NCBI RefSeq assembly: GCF_022347545.1
Contig: NZ_JAKREW010000008.1
Location: 1-64,000 of the forward strand
DNA: 64,000 nucleotides
Reading direction: 5' to 3'
Source of the DNA: Terribium retamae
GTDB lineage: Bacteria > Pseudomonadota > Alphaproteobacteria > Rhizobiales > Rhizobiaceae
The notes below the pieces were generated by a model, which had not been told where the DNA came from, did not search any database, and was given only the letters and a program-made list of their open reading frames with translations. Below, one piece after another: positions 8,890 to 20,622 of the stretch. Positions within the stretch are counted from its first letter, which is position 1. Every line of letters begins with the position of its first letter. The translations under genes and the position numbers were made by a program.

Positions 8890-10308
8890 ATGGCAGCCGC
8901 CGCGCCCTATTCGCTGCGCCGTCGGCTGCTGTTCTGGCTGCTCGTTCCATTGATAGCGATCGGGTTGATCGCTCTGCTCGACACCTGGAGAGAGGCGATC
9001 GGAACGGCAAACGCCGCCTCGGATCGTGTGCTTGCGGGATCGGCATTGGCCATTGCGGAACGTGTCGTGGTTTCCGAGGAAGGCACCCTCGAAGTGGATA
9101 TCCCCTATGTTGCGCTGGAAATGCTTACCTCAGCGGCACAGGACCGGGTGTTCTACCGCGTCGACGGTCCCCCGGGCACTTTCATCACTGGCTATGATAC
9201 GCTGCCGACCATGCCGGCACCGCCACCGGAGAAGGCGCAGTTTTCCGATGCGAGTTTCCGCGGCGAGCCGATCCGGCTCGCTGCATTGGCCCGCTCTGCA
9301 TCGACAGGGGTCGATTCCATCCCCTTCGTCGTGACCGTTGCCGAAACCACCATCGCGCGAACCCAACTCGCGCAGACGATCCTGCTGCACTCCGCTCTGC
9401 GGCTGGCTGTCCTGATCGGCGGTGCCGCCCTGATCGCGTGGTTCGCCGTCAATGCCTCCCTGCAACCGCTCTACAGGCTGCGGGCGGCAATCGCAGAGCG
9501 CAGCCCCGACGACCTTCATCCCATCGACGACCGGGTGCCTGGCGAGGTGCGTGGCCTGGTCGAAACGGTAAATTCCTTCATGGTCAGGCTCGGCGGCGCC
9601 CTGTCGGGCCTGCGCAACTTCACTGGCAATGCCAGCCACCAGTTGCGGACGCCGATGACCATCGTGCGCACGCAGCTTGCGCTTGCCGGCCGCGCGCGGT
9701 CGCTCGACGAGGCCAAGGCAGCAGCCCAGACTGCCGACAAGGCTATCGTGCGCGCCGAGCACGTCCTATCGCAACTGCTCCTCCTGGCGCGCATCGAGAC
9801 AGCTGCATCGAACGGGATCGAAGCGATACCGGTGGATCTCACCGCCATCACGATGGAAAGCGTCGCCGACCGGGTGATGAAAGCGGATGCAGCCGGTGCC
9901 GATCTCGGCTTCGAGGGCGGTGAAGTGGTTCCGATCCGGGCAGAAGCGCTGCTTATCGGGGAACTGGCCGGCAACCTCGTCGACAATGCTATTGCCTATG
10001 CCGGCAGCGGAGCCGAAATCACGGTGCGCGTGTCCGGTGGGGAGGAAGCGGTCCTGGAAGTCGAGGACAACGGCCCAGGCATTGCGCCGGAAAAACTCGC
10101 TGCGGTGCGAGCCCGGTTCTCACGCGGAGCGGGCGCCGACAAACCCGGCAGCGGGCTGGGCCTGCCGATCGTGGAGGAAATTGCCGAGCTTTTCGGGGGC
10201 AGACTCACGCTTGAACCTCGGGCCTCCGGCACGGGGCTCATCGCACGCGTAACGTTTCCGCGCTTGCCGGCCAGCAATCAGGCCGAAGAGAAAGCTACGA
10301 CCGAATGA
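8890..10308 (+). CDS. TctE-like sensor histidine kinase
   Basis: A 472-residue inner-membrane kinase. TM1 is at about 12-31 and TM2 at 168-188, enclosing a periplasmic 2CSK_N-type sensor domain of about 135 residues. A HAMP-like linker ([11 protein letters not shown]) is followed by the HisKA box NASHQLRTP with H250, and a HATPase domain with N-box LVDNAIAY, G1 VEDNGPGI and G2 [12 protein letters not shown]. It senses a periplasmic signal, possibly a carboxylate or the neighbouring binding protein in its bound state, and phosphorylates the upstream regulator. Its last 14 bases overlap the convergent trmB 3' end. Confidence 0.93.
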   Translation: MAAAAPYSLRRRLLFWLLVPLIAIGLIALLDTWREAIGTANAASDRVLAGSALAIAERVVVSEEGTLEVDIPYVALEMLTSAAQDRVFYRVDGPPGTFITGYDTLPTMPAPPPEKAQFSDASFRGEPIRLAALARSASTGVDSIPFVVTVAETTIARTQLAQTILLHSALRLAVLIGGAALIAWFAVNASLQPLYRLRAAIAERSPDDLHPIDDRVPGEVRGLVETVNSFMVRLGGALSGLRNFTGNASHQLRTPMTIVRTQLALAGRARSLDEAKAAAQTADKAIVRAEHVLSQLLLLARIETAASNGIEAIPVDLTAITMESVADRVMKADAAGADLGFEGGEVVPIRAEALLIGELAGNLVDNAIAYAGSGAEITVRVSGGEEAVLEVEDNGPGIAPEKLAAVRARFSRGAGADKPGSGLGLPIVEEIAELFGGRLTLEPRASGTGLIARVTFPRLPASNQAEEKATTE

Positions 10309-10996
10309 AGGTCAGGTAAGCAGTGCGACGCCCTTCGCGGATCGCCTTGGCTTCATAGCGGGTGCTTTCCCAGCCCGGATAGGAAGTATGCCAATCAGCT
10401 GCTTCCTGTGCCTGCCAGGCGAAGGCCGGGTGCGCCCGGCAATGCTGGAGTGTCCAATTCACGTAGGTGTCGATATCGGAAGCGAAGCAGAACCTGCCAC
10501 CCGGTTTCAACACACGCGCGAAACGGTCGAGATTGACCGGGCTAACGAAACGCCGCTTCCAGTGACGCTTCTTCGGCCATGGGTCCGGGTAGAGAAGGTC
10601 TATCCAATCAAGCGAGGCTTCGGGCAGCCAGTCGAGCAACAGAGCCGCGTCGTCGTCGAAAACACGCAGATTGTCGGCCGGCTCTTTTGCCAGCGCCACC
10701 ATCATCTTGGCCATGCCGTTGACGAAAGGTTCGGCGCCGATGAAGCCGGTGGAGGAATGCGTCAGCGCCTCCTGACGCAGATGTTCGCCGCCGCCGAAAC
10801 CGATTTCGAGCCGGATCGAAGAAACAGAGGCCCGGAACAGGCTGCCGAGGTCTGCCGGCGCCGGTCGCGCCAGATCGAGCCGATAGTGCTGGAGGCCAAC
10901 CTCCAATGCGCTCGCCTGCGCGGGACGGATGGTCTTCCCGCGCCGCCGCCCGAAAAAGGCTTCACTCATCCGGCTGCGGCGCGGTTCGTCTTCCAT
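10295..10996 (-). CDS. trmB: tRNA (guanine-N7)-methyltransferase
   Basis: A 233-residue TrmB, which methylates G46 in the variable loop of tRNA with S-adenosylmethionine. Visible motifs are the SAM-binding [11 protein letters not shown] near residue 70, [34 protein letters not shown] (the TrmB signature) and [11 protein letters not shown]. It lies 17 bases after metK, so the enzyme and the supplier of its cofactor are probably co-transcribed. ATG 10996 is used; a second ATG nine codons in ([12 protein letters not shown]) is also possible. Confidence 0.95.
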   Translation of the reverse strand: MEDEPRRSRMSEAFFGRRRGKTIRPAQASALEVGLQHYRLDLARPAPADLGSLFRASVSSIRLEIGFGGGEHLRQEALTHSSTGFIGAEPFVNGMAKMMVALAKEPADNLRVFDDDAALLLDWLPEASLDWIDLLYPDPWPKKRHWKRRFVSPVNLDRFARVLKPGGRFCFASDIDTYVNWTLQHCRAHPAFAWQAQEAADWHTSYPGWESTRYEAKAIREGRRTAYLTFIRS

Positions 10997-11013
10997 GTCG
11001 GAAACGGTCGCCC

Positions 11014-12297
11014 TCAGGCGGCCACCGCAACCTTGTTGGCGACAGCGTCCTTGAGTGCCTTCACCAGGTCGGTCTTCTCCCAGGAGAAGGAGCCGTCCCG
11101 GCCAGCCTTGCGACCGAAATGTCCGTAAGACGAGGTCTTGGCGTAGATCGGCTTGTTGAGATCGAGATGACGGCGAATACCGGACGGCGACAGGTCCATG
11201 ACCTCGCGCAGCGCCGCTTCCAGTTTGGCCTCCTCGACAGCGCCGGTGCCGTGCAGGTCGACATAGACCGACAGCGGCTGGGCAACGCCGATGGCGTAGG
11301 AAAGCTGGATGGTGCAGCGGTCCGCCAGCTTCGCGGCCACGACATTCTTGGCAAGGTAGCGGGCGGCATAGGCAGCCGAACGGTCGACCTTGGTGGTGTC
11401 CTTGCCGGAGAAGGCGCCGCCGCCATGCGGAGCTGCCCCACCATAGGTGTCGACTATGATCTTGCGGCCGGTGAGGCCTGCATCCCCGTCAGGACCGCCG
11501 ATCACGAACTTGCCGGTCGGATTGATGTACCAGTTGCAGTCATTCGCGATCTTCAGCTCGCCCAGCGCTTCGCGGATGAAAGGCTCCACGACCTTGCGAA
11601 CCTTCTTGGAATCCCAGCTTTCTTCGAGGTGCTGGGTGGACAGCACGATCTGCGTGACTTCGGCGGCCTTGCCGTCGACATACTTCACCGTGACCTGGCT
11701 CTTGGCGTCCGGACCCAGCTTGCCGGCATCGCCATGGTTCCTGTGACGCGCGTCAGCCAGCAGTTCAAGGATCTTGTGGCTGTAATAGATCGGCGCCGGC
11801 ATCAGGTCCGGCGTTTCACGGCAGGCATAACCGAACATGATGCCCTGGTCGCCGGCCCCTTCCTCACCCTGCCGGTCGGCGGCGTTATCGACACCCTGGC
11901 CGATATCGGGCGATTGTCCATGCAGCAGCACATCGATCTTGGCGGTCTTCCAGTGGAAACCCGATTGCTCGTAGCCGATGGCACGGATGGCCTTGCGCGC
12001 GACCGACTTGAACTTGGAAGGATTGACGACCGGGTGACCAGCGGCGTCCTTCACGATATTGCCGGCCTTGTCCTTCTTCAGCAGCGTGTCCGGCACGCGG
12101 ACTTCACCGGCGATGATGACACGGTTGGTGGTGGCGAGCGTTTCGCAGGCGACGCGGACCTTCCAAGGGTCCATCCCCGTCTTCTTGGCCTCGCGGTAGA
12201 CGAGATCGACGATTTCGTCGGAGATGCGGTCACACACCTTGTCGGGGTGGCCTTCGGAAACGGATTCGGAGGTGAAGAGATAATTCTGCCGCGACAC
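11014..12297 (-). CDS. metK: S-adenosylmethionine synthetase
   Basis: A 427-residue MetK, making S-adenosylmethionine from ATP and methionine in the cytosol. Signatures are [16 protein letters not shown] at the N-terminus, [12 protein letters not shown] (family signature 1) and [16 protein letters not shown] (signature 2, with the P-loop-like glycines). The start is a GTG at 12297 ([12 protein letters not shown]) with GAGGGGA about eight bases upstream; an upstream ATG frame would add 32 non-conserved residues. Just before the Shine-Dalgarno, the leader holds a hairpin (ATCGGC/GCCGAT, 12331-12347 on the plus strand). praR precedes it and trmB follows. Confidence 0.97.
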   Translation of the reverse strand: MSRQNYLFTSESVSEGHPDKVCDRISDEIVDLVYREAKKTGMDPWKVRVACETLATTNRVIIAGEVRVPDTLLKKDKAGNIVKDAAGHPVVNPSKFKSVARKAIRAIGYEQSGFHWKTAKIDVLLHGQSPDIGQGVDNAADRQGEEGAGDQGIMFGYACRETPDLMPAPIYYSHKILELLADARHRNHGDAGKLGPDAKSQVTVKYVDGKAAEVTQIVLSTQHLEESWDSKKVRKVVEPFIREALGELKIANDCNWYINPTGKFVIGGPDGDAGLTGRKIIVDTYGGAAPHGGGAFSGKDTTKVDRSAAYAARYLAKNVVAAKLADRCTIQLSYAIGVAQPLSVYVDLHGTGAVEEAKLEAALREVMDLSPSGIRRHLDLNKPIYAKTSSYGHFGRKAGRDGSFSWEKTDLVKALKDAVANKVAVAA

Positions 12298-12497
12298 GGG
12301 TGTCCCCTCTAGAAAGCAATCGGCAGACTGCCGATCTGGCGCGCCACGTGTTAGCGGGGCCGCGCCAGCCTCGTCAAGACGATTGCTGAGCAACGAATAT
12401 CAAAGGCCAACGCAGCAATGGAACAAAATACCCAGGACTGCGAGATTGAGGGAGAAGCTTACCGCCGCATCTGCAACAGCGGAAAATCGCCTCTGGA

Positions 12498-12917
12498 TTA
12501 GCCTGCTTCGTCGCCAGCGAGCGACTTGACCAGATCGATGATCCGCCGGCGAACCTTGGGATCGGCAACCTTCACGAAAGCACGGTTGAGTTGGAGGCCC
12601 TCTGGGGTCGAGCAGAATTCCGCGGCGAGTGCCATCGCGTTGTCTTCTGCGAAACCGCCACGGCTGGTGCCCTCCTGCCCTGGGGCATCCTCGAAGAAGA
12701 AGGCAACGGGCACGCTGAGGATCGAGGCGATCGCCTGCAAGCGGCTGGCGCCAACACGATTGGTACCCTTCTCATATTTTTGGATTTGCTGGAAAGTTAT
12801 TCCGAGGTTTTCGCCAAGTTTTTCTTGGCTCATTCCAAGCATATTACGCCGAAGTCTAATGCGGCTGCCGACATGGATGTCAATTGGGTTTGGTTTTTTC
12901 TTGTTTTCTTCTACCAT
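12498..12917 (-). CDS. praR: PraR-type XRE family transcriptional regulator
   Basis: A 139-residue helix-turn-helix regulator. After a basic N-terminus (MVEENKKKPNPIDIHVGSR) it has an XRE domain at about 20-78 with RLRRNMLGMSQEKLGENLG and QQIQKYEKGTNRVGASRL, then a short C-terminal region. Sequence and position (next to metK) match the rhizobial PraR, a repressor linked in Rhizobium and Azorhizobium to quorum sensing, biofilm and symbiosis genes. ATG 12917 has AGGA just upstream; the longer frame would start in the lnt-praR gap. The gene's 5' half is visibly more AT-rich than its neighbours. Confidence 0.85.
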   Translation of the reverse strand: MVEENKKKPNPIDIHVGSRIRLRRNMLGMSQEKLGENLGITFQQIQKYEKGTNRVGASRLQAIASILSVPVAFFFEDAPGQEGTSRGGFAEDNAMALAAEFCSTPEGLQLNRAFVKVADPKVRRRIIDLVKSLAGDEAG

Positions 12918-13056
12918 CTTATCCTCGCCGAATTCTTCCGGCTTCTTGTGTTTTTGACGCCTAACCTCTGACCTCGGCTCCCACCTCATTCGAAAAAAGC
13001 GACAGCGTGCGAAAGATGCCAAACCACTCCATAATGGGTTTCTAAAATACTGGCTG

Positions 13057-14646
13057 TCAATTCGCCGGTAGCTTGTGCCTTACGGAAAAGGCGAAAGCAA
13101 TCAGGGCAAGGGCGAGCATAATCAGATATCCGTTAACGCGTCGTTGGCCGGCTGAGATGACATCCGACGACGATGCAACTGGGATGCTCAGATCGATGGT
13201 GTCGCGCGCATTGATGGCCAGCGCGTCGAGGATTCGGCCGCGCGCATCCACGGCTGCGGAGATGCCATTGTTAGCCGCACGTAACAGAGGCATTCCGTTT
13301 TCCACTGCGCGTATCTGTGCCTGACGAAAATGCTGGTATGGTCCGGGAGTATCGCCAAACCATGCATCGTTGGTAAGGTTCACAATAAGCTGGCTTGACG
13401 CAGCGTCAACTGCCACTTCCTCAGGAAAAATCACTTCATAACAAATGAATGGCAGACCCCGGACTGCACCGGGCAATGAAATCGGACGGCGATCGTTTCC
13501 GGCGGAAAACATCGTCGGCCCGGCAACCAACTGCTCGATGCCGACACGCCGCAGAAGATCCGCGAAGGGCAGATATTCGCCAAATGGCACCAGATGAATC
13601 TTGTCGAAAGCGTCTGCGATCTCGCCCTTGTCGTTGATGGCAACCACGGAATTGTAATACCGCGCGCCGGCATTGGCCGATGCCCCTTCCTCGCGCACAG
13701 CGCCGGCGATCAGCATCTGACCGTCGGCCAACATGTCGCCCAGCGCGGTCAACGCGTCAGGCCTCTCGGTGAAGAGAAAAGGCACGGATGTCTCCGGCCA
13801 GAGGATCAGCTGAGGCTTTTTTTTGCCAGTATCCGGTGTTTTCGACGACATGCCGAGCAAGGTTGCGAAGATACGGTCCCGTACCGAAGCGTCCCATTTC
13901 TCGCGCATGTCGACCGAAGGCTGAACGATACGGACATCGAGCGCCTTGTCGGCAGGCACCGGCGTCGTAAGCCGCAGGTAACCGAAACCGACATGCACAG
14001 CGACAAGAGCGAGCGCCAGCACCATGCCCGTGACGAGACCGCGCCGACCCGCCAGCAGTGCCGGCATGGCGAAGACGAAAACCGCTAACGCGTTGATGCC
14101 ATTCATGCCGATGGCGGATACGCTCTGCATCAGCAGGGGAACCGGCATCGCCGCGTAGCCGACCGCGTTCCAAGGGAAACCTGTCAGGACAAAATTACGC
14201 AACCACTCCGCCAGGGCAAAACCGAAAGCGAGTGCCGCAATTCGGCCCAGCCCGCTGCTCCACAACAGCCGCGCAACCGCGGTGCCGAAACCATAGAAAA
14301 AGGCGAGCAAAAGCGGGATACCGACCACCGCAAAGGGCAGCGCCCAAGCGTAATCGTCGGCTTCTACAAGCAGCGCCTGGCCAATCCACCACAGGCCGGC
14401 CAGAAAATAACCGAAGCCGAACCACCAGCCCACCGCGAAAGCTGGTCGCAGACGTCTGAGAAAGCCGCCCGACGCTTCGCCTGTGGTGCCGTCCAGCAGC
14501 CAAACCAAGACAGGAAAAGAAATGAAGCAGACGGCAAAAAAATCGTAGGGAGCCTGCCCGAACACCGCCAACGCGCCGGCCAGAAAGGCCGCAAGCGCGC
14601 GTCGCCAACCCCACAACAGAATTATACGGCCGGCGAGGCGCTCCAT
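13057..14646 (-). CDS. lnt: Apolipoprotein N-acyltransferase
   Basis: A 529-residue inner-membrane enzyme that adds the third acyl chain to the N-terminal Cys of lipoproteins. About six N-terminal membrane helices (residues 10-215) are followed by a periplasmic nitrilase-like domain (about 225-490) holding the catalytic triad: Glu in [12 protein letters not shown], Lys in [15 protein letters not shown] and Cys in [14 protein letters not shown] last helix closes the protein. Length fits the family (510-540). It is part of the conserved corC-lnt-praR-metK order, here separated from corC by the ArsR/SRPBCC pair. Confidence 0.96.
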   Translation of the reverse strand: MERLAGRIILLWGWRRALAAFLAGALAVFGQAPYDFFAVCFISFPVLVWLLDGTTGEASGGFLRRLRPAFAVGWWFGFGYFLAGLWWIGQALLVEADDYAWALPFAVVGIPLLLAFFYGFGTAVARLLWSSGLGRIAALAFGFALAEWLRNFVLTGFPWNAVGYAAMPVPLLMQSVSAIGMNGINALAVFVFAMPALLAGRRGLVTGMVLALALVAVHVGFGYLRLTTPVPADKALDVRIVQPSVDMREKWDASVRDRIFATLLGMSSKTPDTGKKKPQLILWPETSVPFLFTERPDALTALGDMLADGQMLIAGAVREEGASANAGARYYNSVVAINDKGEIADAFDKIHLVPFGEYLPFADLLRRVGIEQLVAGPTMFSAGNDRRPISLPGAVRGLPFICYEVIFPEEVAVDAASSQLIVNLTNDAWFGDTPGPYQHFRQAQIRAVENGMPLLRAANNGISAAVDARGRILDALAINARDTIDLSIPVASSSDVISAGQRRVNGYLIMLALALIAFAFSVRHKLPAN

Positions 14647-14744
14647 GCATTCTTCCGAGTCGCGAGAATCATGGCCGCAGATGTATCAGGCCGTGCCCTG
14701 CGCTCCAAATACCGGCAGGGGCCGTCCCTGCCGGTTACACGGTT

Positions 14745-15242
14745 TCAAGCCGATTTCCGAGCAAGCCGTTCCGCCGGTTCGACCAGTTCGGCGAGTTGCC
14801 TGGCAACCGTACCCCAGCCGTCGTGGAAACCCATCTCCTCATGCATGTCTCGTTCAGCCCTGCTCTTGTGCATGACATGGGCTGTGTAATCCGTGCCTTG
14901 CGGATGTTCGCGCAGCGTGATGATCGCGGTCATGAAGGGTTGGTCGGCGGGACGCCAGCCTCCGGTGAGCGCGTTGGTGAAAACGATGCGTTCCTGCTCG
15001 TCGACGGCCAGGAAACAGGCGTCGAGATGCGGCTGGAACGGGCCACCGTCCTCGCTGATACGCGTGACGAGAGCACCACCAGGACGAAGCTCCATTTTCT
15101 CGACCCTGCATTTGGCCGGTGCCGGAACCCACCAGCGCGCGAAGCTTGCCGGATCGGTCCATGCGTTCCAGATAGCCGAACGCGGCGCCCTGATGATGCG
15201 TGACAGCGTCAGATCGGTCTCGGGATTCACGGTCTCGGTCAT
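14745..15242 (-). CDS. SRPBCC (AHSA1-like) domain protein
   Basis: A 165-residue single-domain protein of the START/Bet v1-like AHSA1 group, with LTLSRIIRAPRSAIWNAWTD at the start, FARWWVPAP and a C-terminal FHDGWGTVARQLAEL helix. The fold forms a hydrophobic cavity; the ligand is unknown. Its ATG overlaps the stop of the ArsR-type gene as ATGA. ArsR-SRPBCC pairs are widespread in bacteria, and the regulator presumably controls the pair. The pair interrupts the usual corC-lnt adjacency, so it was probably inserted. Confidence 0.85.
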   Translation of the reverse strand: MTETVNPETDLTLSRIIRAPRSAIWNAWTDPASFARWWVPAPAKCRVEKMELRPGGALVTRISEDGGPFQPHLDACFLAVDEQERIVFTNALTGGWRPADQPFMTAIITLREHPQGTDYTAHVMHKSRAERDMHEEMGFHDGWGTVARQLAELVEPAERLARKSA

Positions 15243-15583
15243 TCCGGCTTCTCCTTGTTCTGTTCGGCGAGAACGAAACGCTCCAGGCGATCATTGCGGC
15301 CTTCCCAAATCGCGCGCTGGGCCGACAGCCAGTTTTCGATCATCGCAAACTGCTTGGTTTCAATGGCGCAGGTCCGCACCCGCCCCTGCTTTTGTGTCCG
15401 GATCAGGCCGCTCCCTTCGAGGAAGTGGATATGCTTCATGAAGGACGGCAACGCCATGTCGAACGGCTTTGCGAGGTCGCTGATAGTGGCCGGCCCCTTG
15501 CCGAGTTCCACCAGAACGGCTCGCCGCGTCGGATCGGCGAGCGCCTGAAAAATCCCGTCCAATCGTGCTGAATACTGATCCAT
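15239..15583 (-). CDS. ArsR-family transcriptional regulator
   Basis: A 114-residue winged-helix repressor (MDQYSARLDGIFQALADPTRR) with the ArsR recognition-helix region ISDLAKPFDMALPSFMKHIHFLEGSG. It lacks the Cys metal-binding motif of metal-sensing ArsR proteins, as is usual for the subgroup paired with SRPBCC genes. ATG 15583 is chosen; a GTG five codons upstream lies inside a 7-13-7 inverted repeat that may be its own operator. It overlaps the downstream SRPBCC gene by four bases. Confidence 0.88.
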   Translation of the reverse strand: MDQYSARLDGIFQALADPTRRAVLVELGKGPATISDLAKPFDMALPSFMKHIHFLEGSGLIRTQKQGRVRTCAIETKQFAMIENWLSAQRAIWEGRNDRLERFVLAEQNKEKPE

Positions 15584-15586
15584 AAG

Positions 15587-15613
15587 GCTAAGTATCACTC
15601 CAAGACACTTAGC
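15587..15613. promoter_or_regulatory. Inverted repeat before the ArsR gene
   Basis: GCTAAGT (15587-15593) and ACTTAGC (15607-15613) form an inverted repeat with a 13-base spacer right at the start of the ArsR-type gene, in an AT-rich pocket of otherwise GC-rich DNA. ArsR proteins usually repress their own operon from such a site. Confidence 0.5.
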
Positions 15614-15641
15614 GCAAGGGCTAACTATAAAATATGAATCT

Positions 15642-16718
15642 CTACGCTTGTTCGGCGCGCGCGCGACGACGGCGCTCGATCGCCTTCTGGCTTTCGACGA
15701 TGCGAACGCGTTTCACGCGGCGCGGATCGGCATCGAGAATGTGGAACTCGAAACCCGGCACGGCCTGCACCACCTCGCCGCGCGCCGGTACACGGCCCAA
15801 TGTGTTGAAGATCATACCGCCGATCGTGTCGACCGATTCGCCATGTTCGCCGGCTGCGAAATCCTCGCCGATCATCTTGGTGACTTCATCGATCTCGGCC
15901 TTGCCGTCCACCACATAGATGCCGTCGCCAGCCTGGGTGATCATCGGCTCGTCGTCATCGTGCTCGTCCTCGATGTCGCCGACCACCATCTCGACGATGT
16001 CTTCCAGCGAAGCGAGACCGTCGGTACCGCCATATTCGTCGATGACGAGGGCCATCTGCGTCCGCGCGGCCTGCATGCGGCCCATGAGGTCGGAAGCCAG
16101 CATGGAAGGTGGCACGAACAACACCGGCCGGATCAGGCTGAGCTCGCCGATGGTGCGCGCGAGATCAACCTGGGTAAGATCGAGCAGCGCTGCAGCCGGC
16201 GTCTTGCGGCTGGCGCGACCGGGCCTCTTGACCCGTGCAAGACGCGTGATGTGAGCGAGCACGTCACGGATGTGAACCATGCCACGGGGATCATCCAGCG
16301 TCTCGAAATAGACAGGCATGCGGGAATGGCCGGACTGCTCGAACAACACCAGCAGGTCGCCCAGGGTCGTTCCGATCTCCACCGCCTGGATGTCGGCGCG
16401 TGGCACCATCACGTCCTCGACGCGAACCTCGCGCAAGCGCAGGATGTTGTTGAGCATCGCCCTTTCGCCGGGCGAGAAGGATTCCGTGCCAGACTCTGTC
16501 TCGGCTAGCGCGTCAGCGATTTCCTCGCGCAGTGAGGTTCCATTGCGCTGGCGGAAAAGACCCAGGACGCGCTCAAACAGGGAGGGGCCGGCAGGAGAAG
16601 ACTCGCTTGCTAAGCTGCCGGAGCTGGTACTCGGACTGGGCGTTTCTTCCGTCTTTCCGGAAGCCTTTAAGGCACTGCCGGCGTCCGTGGGGGCGGCAGT
16701 TTCTGATTTCTCGTTCAT
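15642..16718 (-). CDS. corC: CorC/HlyC-type CBS-domain protein
   Basis: A 358-residue soluble protein without the N-terminal DUF21 membrane part. A Ser/Pro-rich, probably disordered N-terminus (1-60) is followed by two CBS domains (about 90-230; EVRVEDVMVPRADIQAV and SMLASDLMGRMQA), the DEYGGTDGLASLEDIVE motif and a C-terminal CorC_HlyC domain (about 260-340). Members are linked to Mg/Co handling or membrane repair, but the exact role is unsettled. It follows ybeY by 26 bases and belongs to the conserved ybeY-corC-lnt order. Confidence 0.9.
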   Translation of the reverse strand: MNEKSETAAPTDAGSALKASGKTEETPSPSTSSGSLASESSPAGPSLFERVLGLFRQRNGTSLREEIADALAETESGTESFSPGERAMLNNILRLREVRVEDVMVPRADIQAVEIGTTLGDLLVLFEQSGHSRMPVYFETLDDPRGMVHIRDVLAHITRLARVKRPGRASRKTPAAALLDLTQVDLARTIGELSLIRPVLFVPPSMLASDLMGRMQAARTQMALVIDEYGGTDGLASLEDIVEMVVGDIEDEHDDDEPMITQAGDGIYVVDGKAEIDEVTKMIGEDFAAGEHGESVDTIGGMIFNTLGRVPARGEVVQAVPGFEFHILDADPRRVKRVRIVESQKAIERRRRARAEQA

Positions 16719-16744
16719 CGTCGTCCGGTCAATTGAATGTTTAG

Positions 16745-17227
16745 TTACGCATACGGATCGGGAATGGCAAGTCTTGCCAGCGCCGCGCGCTCGACTGCTT
16801 CCATCTCGTCAGCTTCATCGTCGGTCTCATGATCGTAGCCGAGCAGATGCAGCAAGCCATGGATCACAAGATGGGTCATATGGTTCTCAAGCGGCTTGTT
16901 TTCCTCTTGCGCCTCGCGCGCCACCGTCTCTGCGGCCAACACAATATCGCCAAGCATCGGCGGGAGTGGACCACCCTTGGCTGGCGGGAAAGCGGGGAAG
17001 GACAGCACGTTTGTGGGTTTGTCCTTGCCCCGCCACTCCGCGTTCAACGCGCGGATGGCGGCATCGTCGGTGAACATAACGCTGAGCTCTGACGTCCCGA
17101 CCAAGTCGAGTTCGGAGAAGGCGGCACCCACGGCGCGCTCCACAAGAGCGAGCAACTCCGCTTCCGACGGCCAAGCACCAGCTTCGACCGCAAGATCGAT
17201 ATCGAGTGGCAGATCAGGCGACGTCAT
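16745..17227 (-). CDS. ybeY: Endoribonuclease YbeY
   Basis: A 160-residue metalloenzyme needed for 16S rRNA 3'-end maturation and 70S quality control. The zinc motif H-x3-H-x5-H is visible as [11 protein letters not shown] near the C-terminus, preceded by [20 protein letters not shown], the conserved substrate-channel segment. ATG 17227 ([11 protein letters not shown]) is preferred to an upstream in-frame start that would overlap phoH. It lies 37 bases after phoH and 26 before corC, all on the same strand. Confidence 0.95.
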   Translation of the reverse strand: MTSPDLPLDIDLAVEAGAWPSEAELLALVERAVGAAFSELDLVGTSELSVMFTDDAAIRALNAEWRGKDKPTNVLSFPAFPPAKGGPLPPMLGDIVLAAETVAREAQEENKPLENHMTHLVIHGLLHLLGYDHETDDEADEMEAVERAALARLAIPDPYA

Positions 17228-17264
17228 CGGAACTTGTCCTGGCAGACGAGCATGCTTGGCAGGA

Positions 17265-18314
17265 TCAGTTGTCTGCCCCCAGGCCGCGCGAAACCTTGCC
17301 GTCCCGGTCATAGGCCCGGACGATCTCGGCTACCAGCGGGTGACGCACGACGTCTCCGTCGGCGAAGCGCACCGTGACGATGCCGGGAACCCCGTCCAGA
17401 ACGCGCAGCGCTTCGACCAGACCCGACTTGGTGTTGGGCGGCAGGTCGATCTGGGTCGGATCGCCGGTGATGATCATGCGCGAGTTCTCGCCCAGACGCG
17501 TCAGGAACATCTTCATCTGCATCTGGGTGGTGTTCTGCGCCTCATCGAGGATGACGGCCGAATGCGCCAGCGTGCGGCCACGCATGAAGGCCAGCGGCGC
17601 AATCTCGATGACACCGGCCGCGATGGCACGTTCCACCTTGTCGCCCGGCATCATGTCGTAAAGGGCGTCGTAGAGCGGTCGCAGATAGGGATCGACCTTT
17701 TCCTTCATGTCGCCCGGCAGGAAGCCCAGCCGCTCACCTGCTTCGACCGCCGGCCGCGACAGGATGATGCGTTCCACCATGCCGCGCTCCAGCAGCATCG
17801 CCGCGTGCGCGACCGCCAGATAGGTCTTGCCGGTACCGGCGGGACCGATGCCGAATACCAGCTCCGAACGCTCCAGCGCACGCATATAGGCGTCCTGATT
17901 CAGCGAACGGGCATAGATCGTCTTCTTGCGGGTCGAAATCTGTGCGGCAGATACCTTGCCCTTGCGTTCCATCGTCGGCAGCACCAGTTGGTCGTCGGCG
18001 GCAACCGCCATACGCACGGCGCCATCCACATCCGACTGCGCGATATGGGCGCCTTTCTGCAGGATCTCGTAGAGGTTGTCCAAGGCACGTCGCGCCTGTT
18101 CGGCCGCGGTCGAGGAACCCTTGATGGTGAGCTGATTGCCCCGCGAGCGGATATCGACGCCGAGCTTCTGCTCAAGTCGCGCCAGATTCTCGTCGAACTG
18201 GCCGTAAAGCGCACTGGCCAGCTTGTTGTTATCGAAGGTCAGGACGATATGCGCCATGTCCGAGGCCCCGGATGCAGTGCTTGGGGGCACGTTCTTCAGT
18301 TCCGTGGCGCTCAA
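17265..18314 (-). CDS. PhoH-like ATPase (PhoL)
   Basis: A 349-residue PhoH-family NTPase. A KH-like N-terminal region ([19 protein letters not shown]) precedes the ATPase core with Walker [16 protein letters not shown] and Walker [22 protein letters not shown]. In bacteria this protein is encoded just before ybeY and is thought to act in RNA metabolism. The start is probably TTG 18314 (MSATELKN), with GAGGAG five bases upstream; a GTG 12 codons further up lacks a good site. It follows miaB by 39 bases. Confidence 0.93.
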   Translation of the reverse strand: MSATELKNVPPSTASGASDMAHIVLTFDNNKLASALYGQFDENLARLEQKLGVDIRSRGNQLTIKGSSTAAEQARRALDNLYEILQKGAHIAQSDVDGAVRMAVAADDQLVLPTMERKGKVSAAQISTRKKTIYARSLNQDAYMRALERSELVFGIGPAGTGKTYLAVAHAAMLLERGMVERIILSRPAVEAGERLGFLPGDMKEKVDPYLRPLYDALYDMMPGDKVERAIAAGVIEIAPLAFMRGRTLAHSAVILDEAQNTTQMQMKMFLTRLGENSRMIITGDPTQIDLPPNTKSGLVEALRVLDGVPGIVTVRFADGDVVRHPLVAEIVRAYDRDGKVSRGLGADN

Positions 18315-18353
18315 ACGTCTCTCCTCATCTGACCCGTCATTTTGACCCACAAC

Positions 18354-19745
<1,392 letters not shown>

Positions 19746-19800
19746 GCGGCGGCTTCTAACGCTTTTCGATCCCGAAAAACAGCCGTTTCCGCCAACAGCC

Positions 19801-20595
19801 CTACTTCACGGGTTCGCTGAGTGCTGCCTGCATCATCCCGCGCACCCGTGCCTCGACAACGCGAGCCGTCTCCTTGCGGTTGGAGCGTTTGGAAAAAGCC
19901 ACAGGTTCACCGAAATGCACCTCGACATCGAGCCCCCCCTCGGCGAGCAAGGTCATGAGGTGGGGGCCAAGATCCTGATCGCCGATCCAGGACGCAACCG
20001 GCCGCCAGCGCCGGCCGAGCGGCACGCCATGCAGGCGGGTATAGGCGATCGCCACCGGCTGGATGAACACCTCGTCCGCCGCACCCTCGGCAATCGCCAT
20101 GGAAGCAGCACCGAACAACGTCGTCTTGAAAGGCAGCACCATATTGCCGTCACCGGTGGTGCCTTCGGCGAACAGCACCATAGCATCGCCCTTGGCCAGC
20201 CGGCCCGCGATCTCATTGGCCTGGTCACCGGATGTGCGCTTGCGCTCGCGCTCGATGAAGACCGTACGCTGCAGCTTCGACAGCTTGCCGATCGCCGGCC
20301 AGTTTTCCATATCGGCGCGGGCAATGAACTTCACATCGACCAGCGAGCCCAGCACGAGGATGTCCGTCCACGAGATGTGGTTGGAAGCAACCAGCAGCGG
20401 CCGCTGATTGGACAAAGTGCCGTGCACATGGACACGAAGGCCAAGAGCACGCGCCACGGCGCGATGCCAGATCTTCAGGATGACGGTTTCCGGCCACCAG
20501 CCCGTCTTCATCGAGATGAGTTGCAGCGGCACCAGCACCAAAGTCGCCAGCACGACATAAGCGAAGGCCAGAACTGTCCTGATTTTTCCGACCAT
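19801..20595 (-). CDS. plsC: 1-acyl-sn-glycerol-3-phosphate acyltransferase (PlsC-like)
   Basis: A 264-residue membrane-associated acyltransferase. An N-terminal hydrophobic anchor (about 4-28) is followed by the catalytic N-H-x4-D motif as SNHISWTD near residue 79 and the substrate-binding FAEGTT motif near 150. It transfers an acyl chain to lysophosphatidic acid in phospholipid synthesis. ATG 20595 is preferred to the GTG directly before it. It lies 27 bases downstream of rimI. Other LPLAT-type roles, such as ornithine-lipid acylation (OlsA-like), cannot be excluded. Confidence 0.85.
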   Translation of the reverse strand: MVGKIRTVLAFAYVVLATLVLVPLQLISMKTGWWPETVILKIWHRAVARALGLRVHVHGTLSNQRPLLVASNHISWTDILVLGSLVDVKFIARADMENWPAIGKLSKLQRTVFIERERKRTSGDQANEIAGRLAKGDAMVLFAEGTTGDGNMVLPFKTTLFGAASMAIAEGAADEVFIQPVAIAYTRLHGVPLGRRWRPVASWIGDQDLGPHLMTLLAEGGLDVEVHFGEPVAFSKRSNRKETARVVEARVRGMMQAALSEPVK

Positions 20596-20622
20596 CACGT
20601 CCCCGATTGCGGCATGAAGGCG

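Noticed and set aside
12298-12400. metK leader hairpin (ATCGGC/GCCGAT) as a SAM riboswitch
   Set aside because: Only one simple hairpin is visible; I could not match the conserved core of SAM-II, SAM-V or SAM-SAH classes. A covariance-model search would decide.
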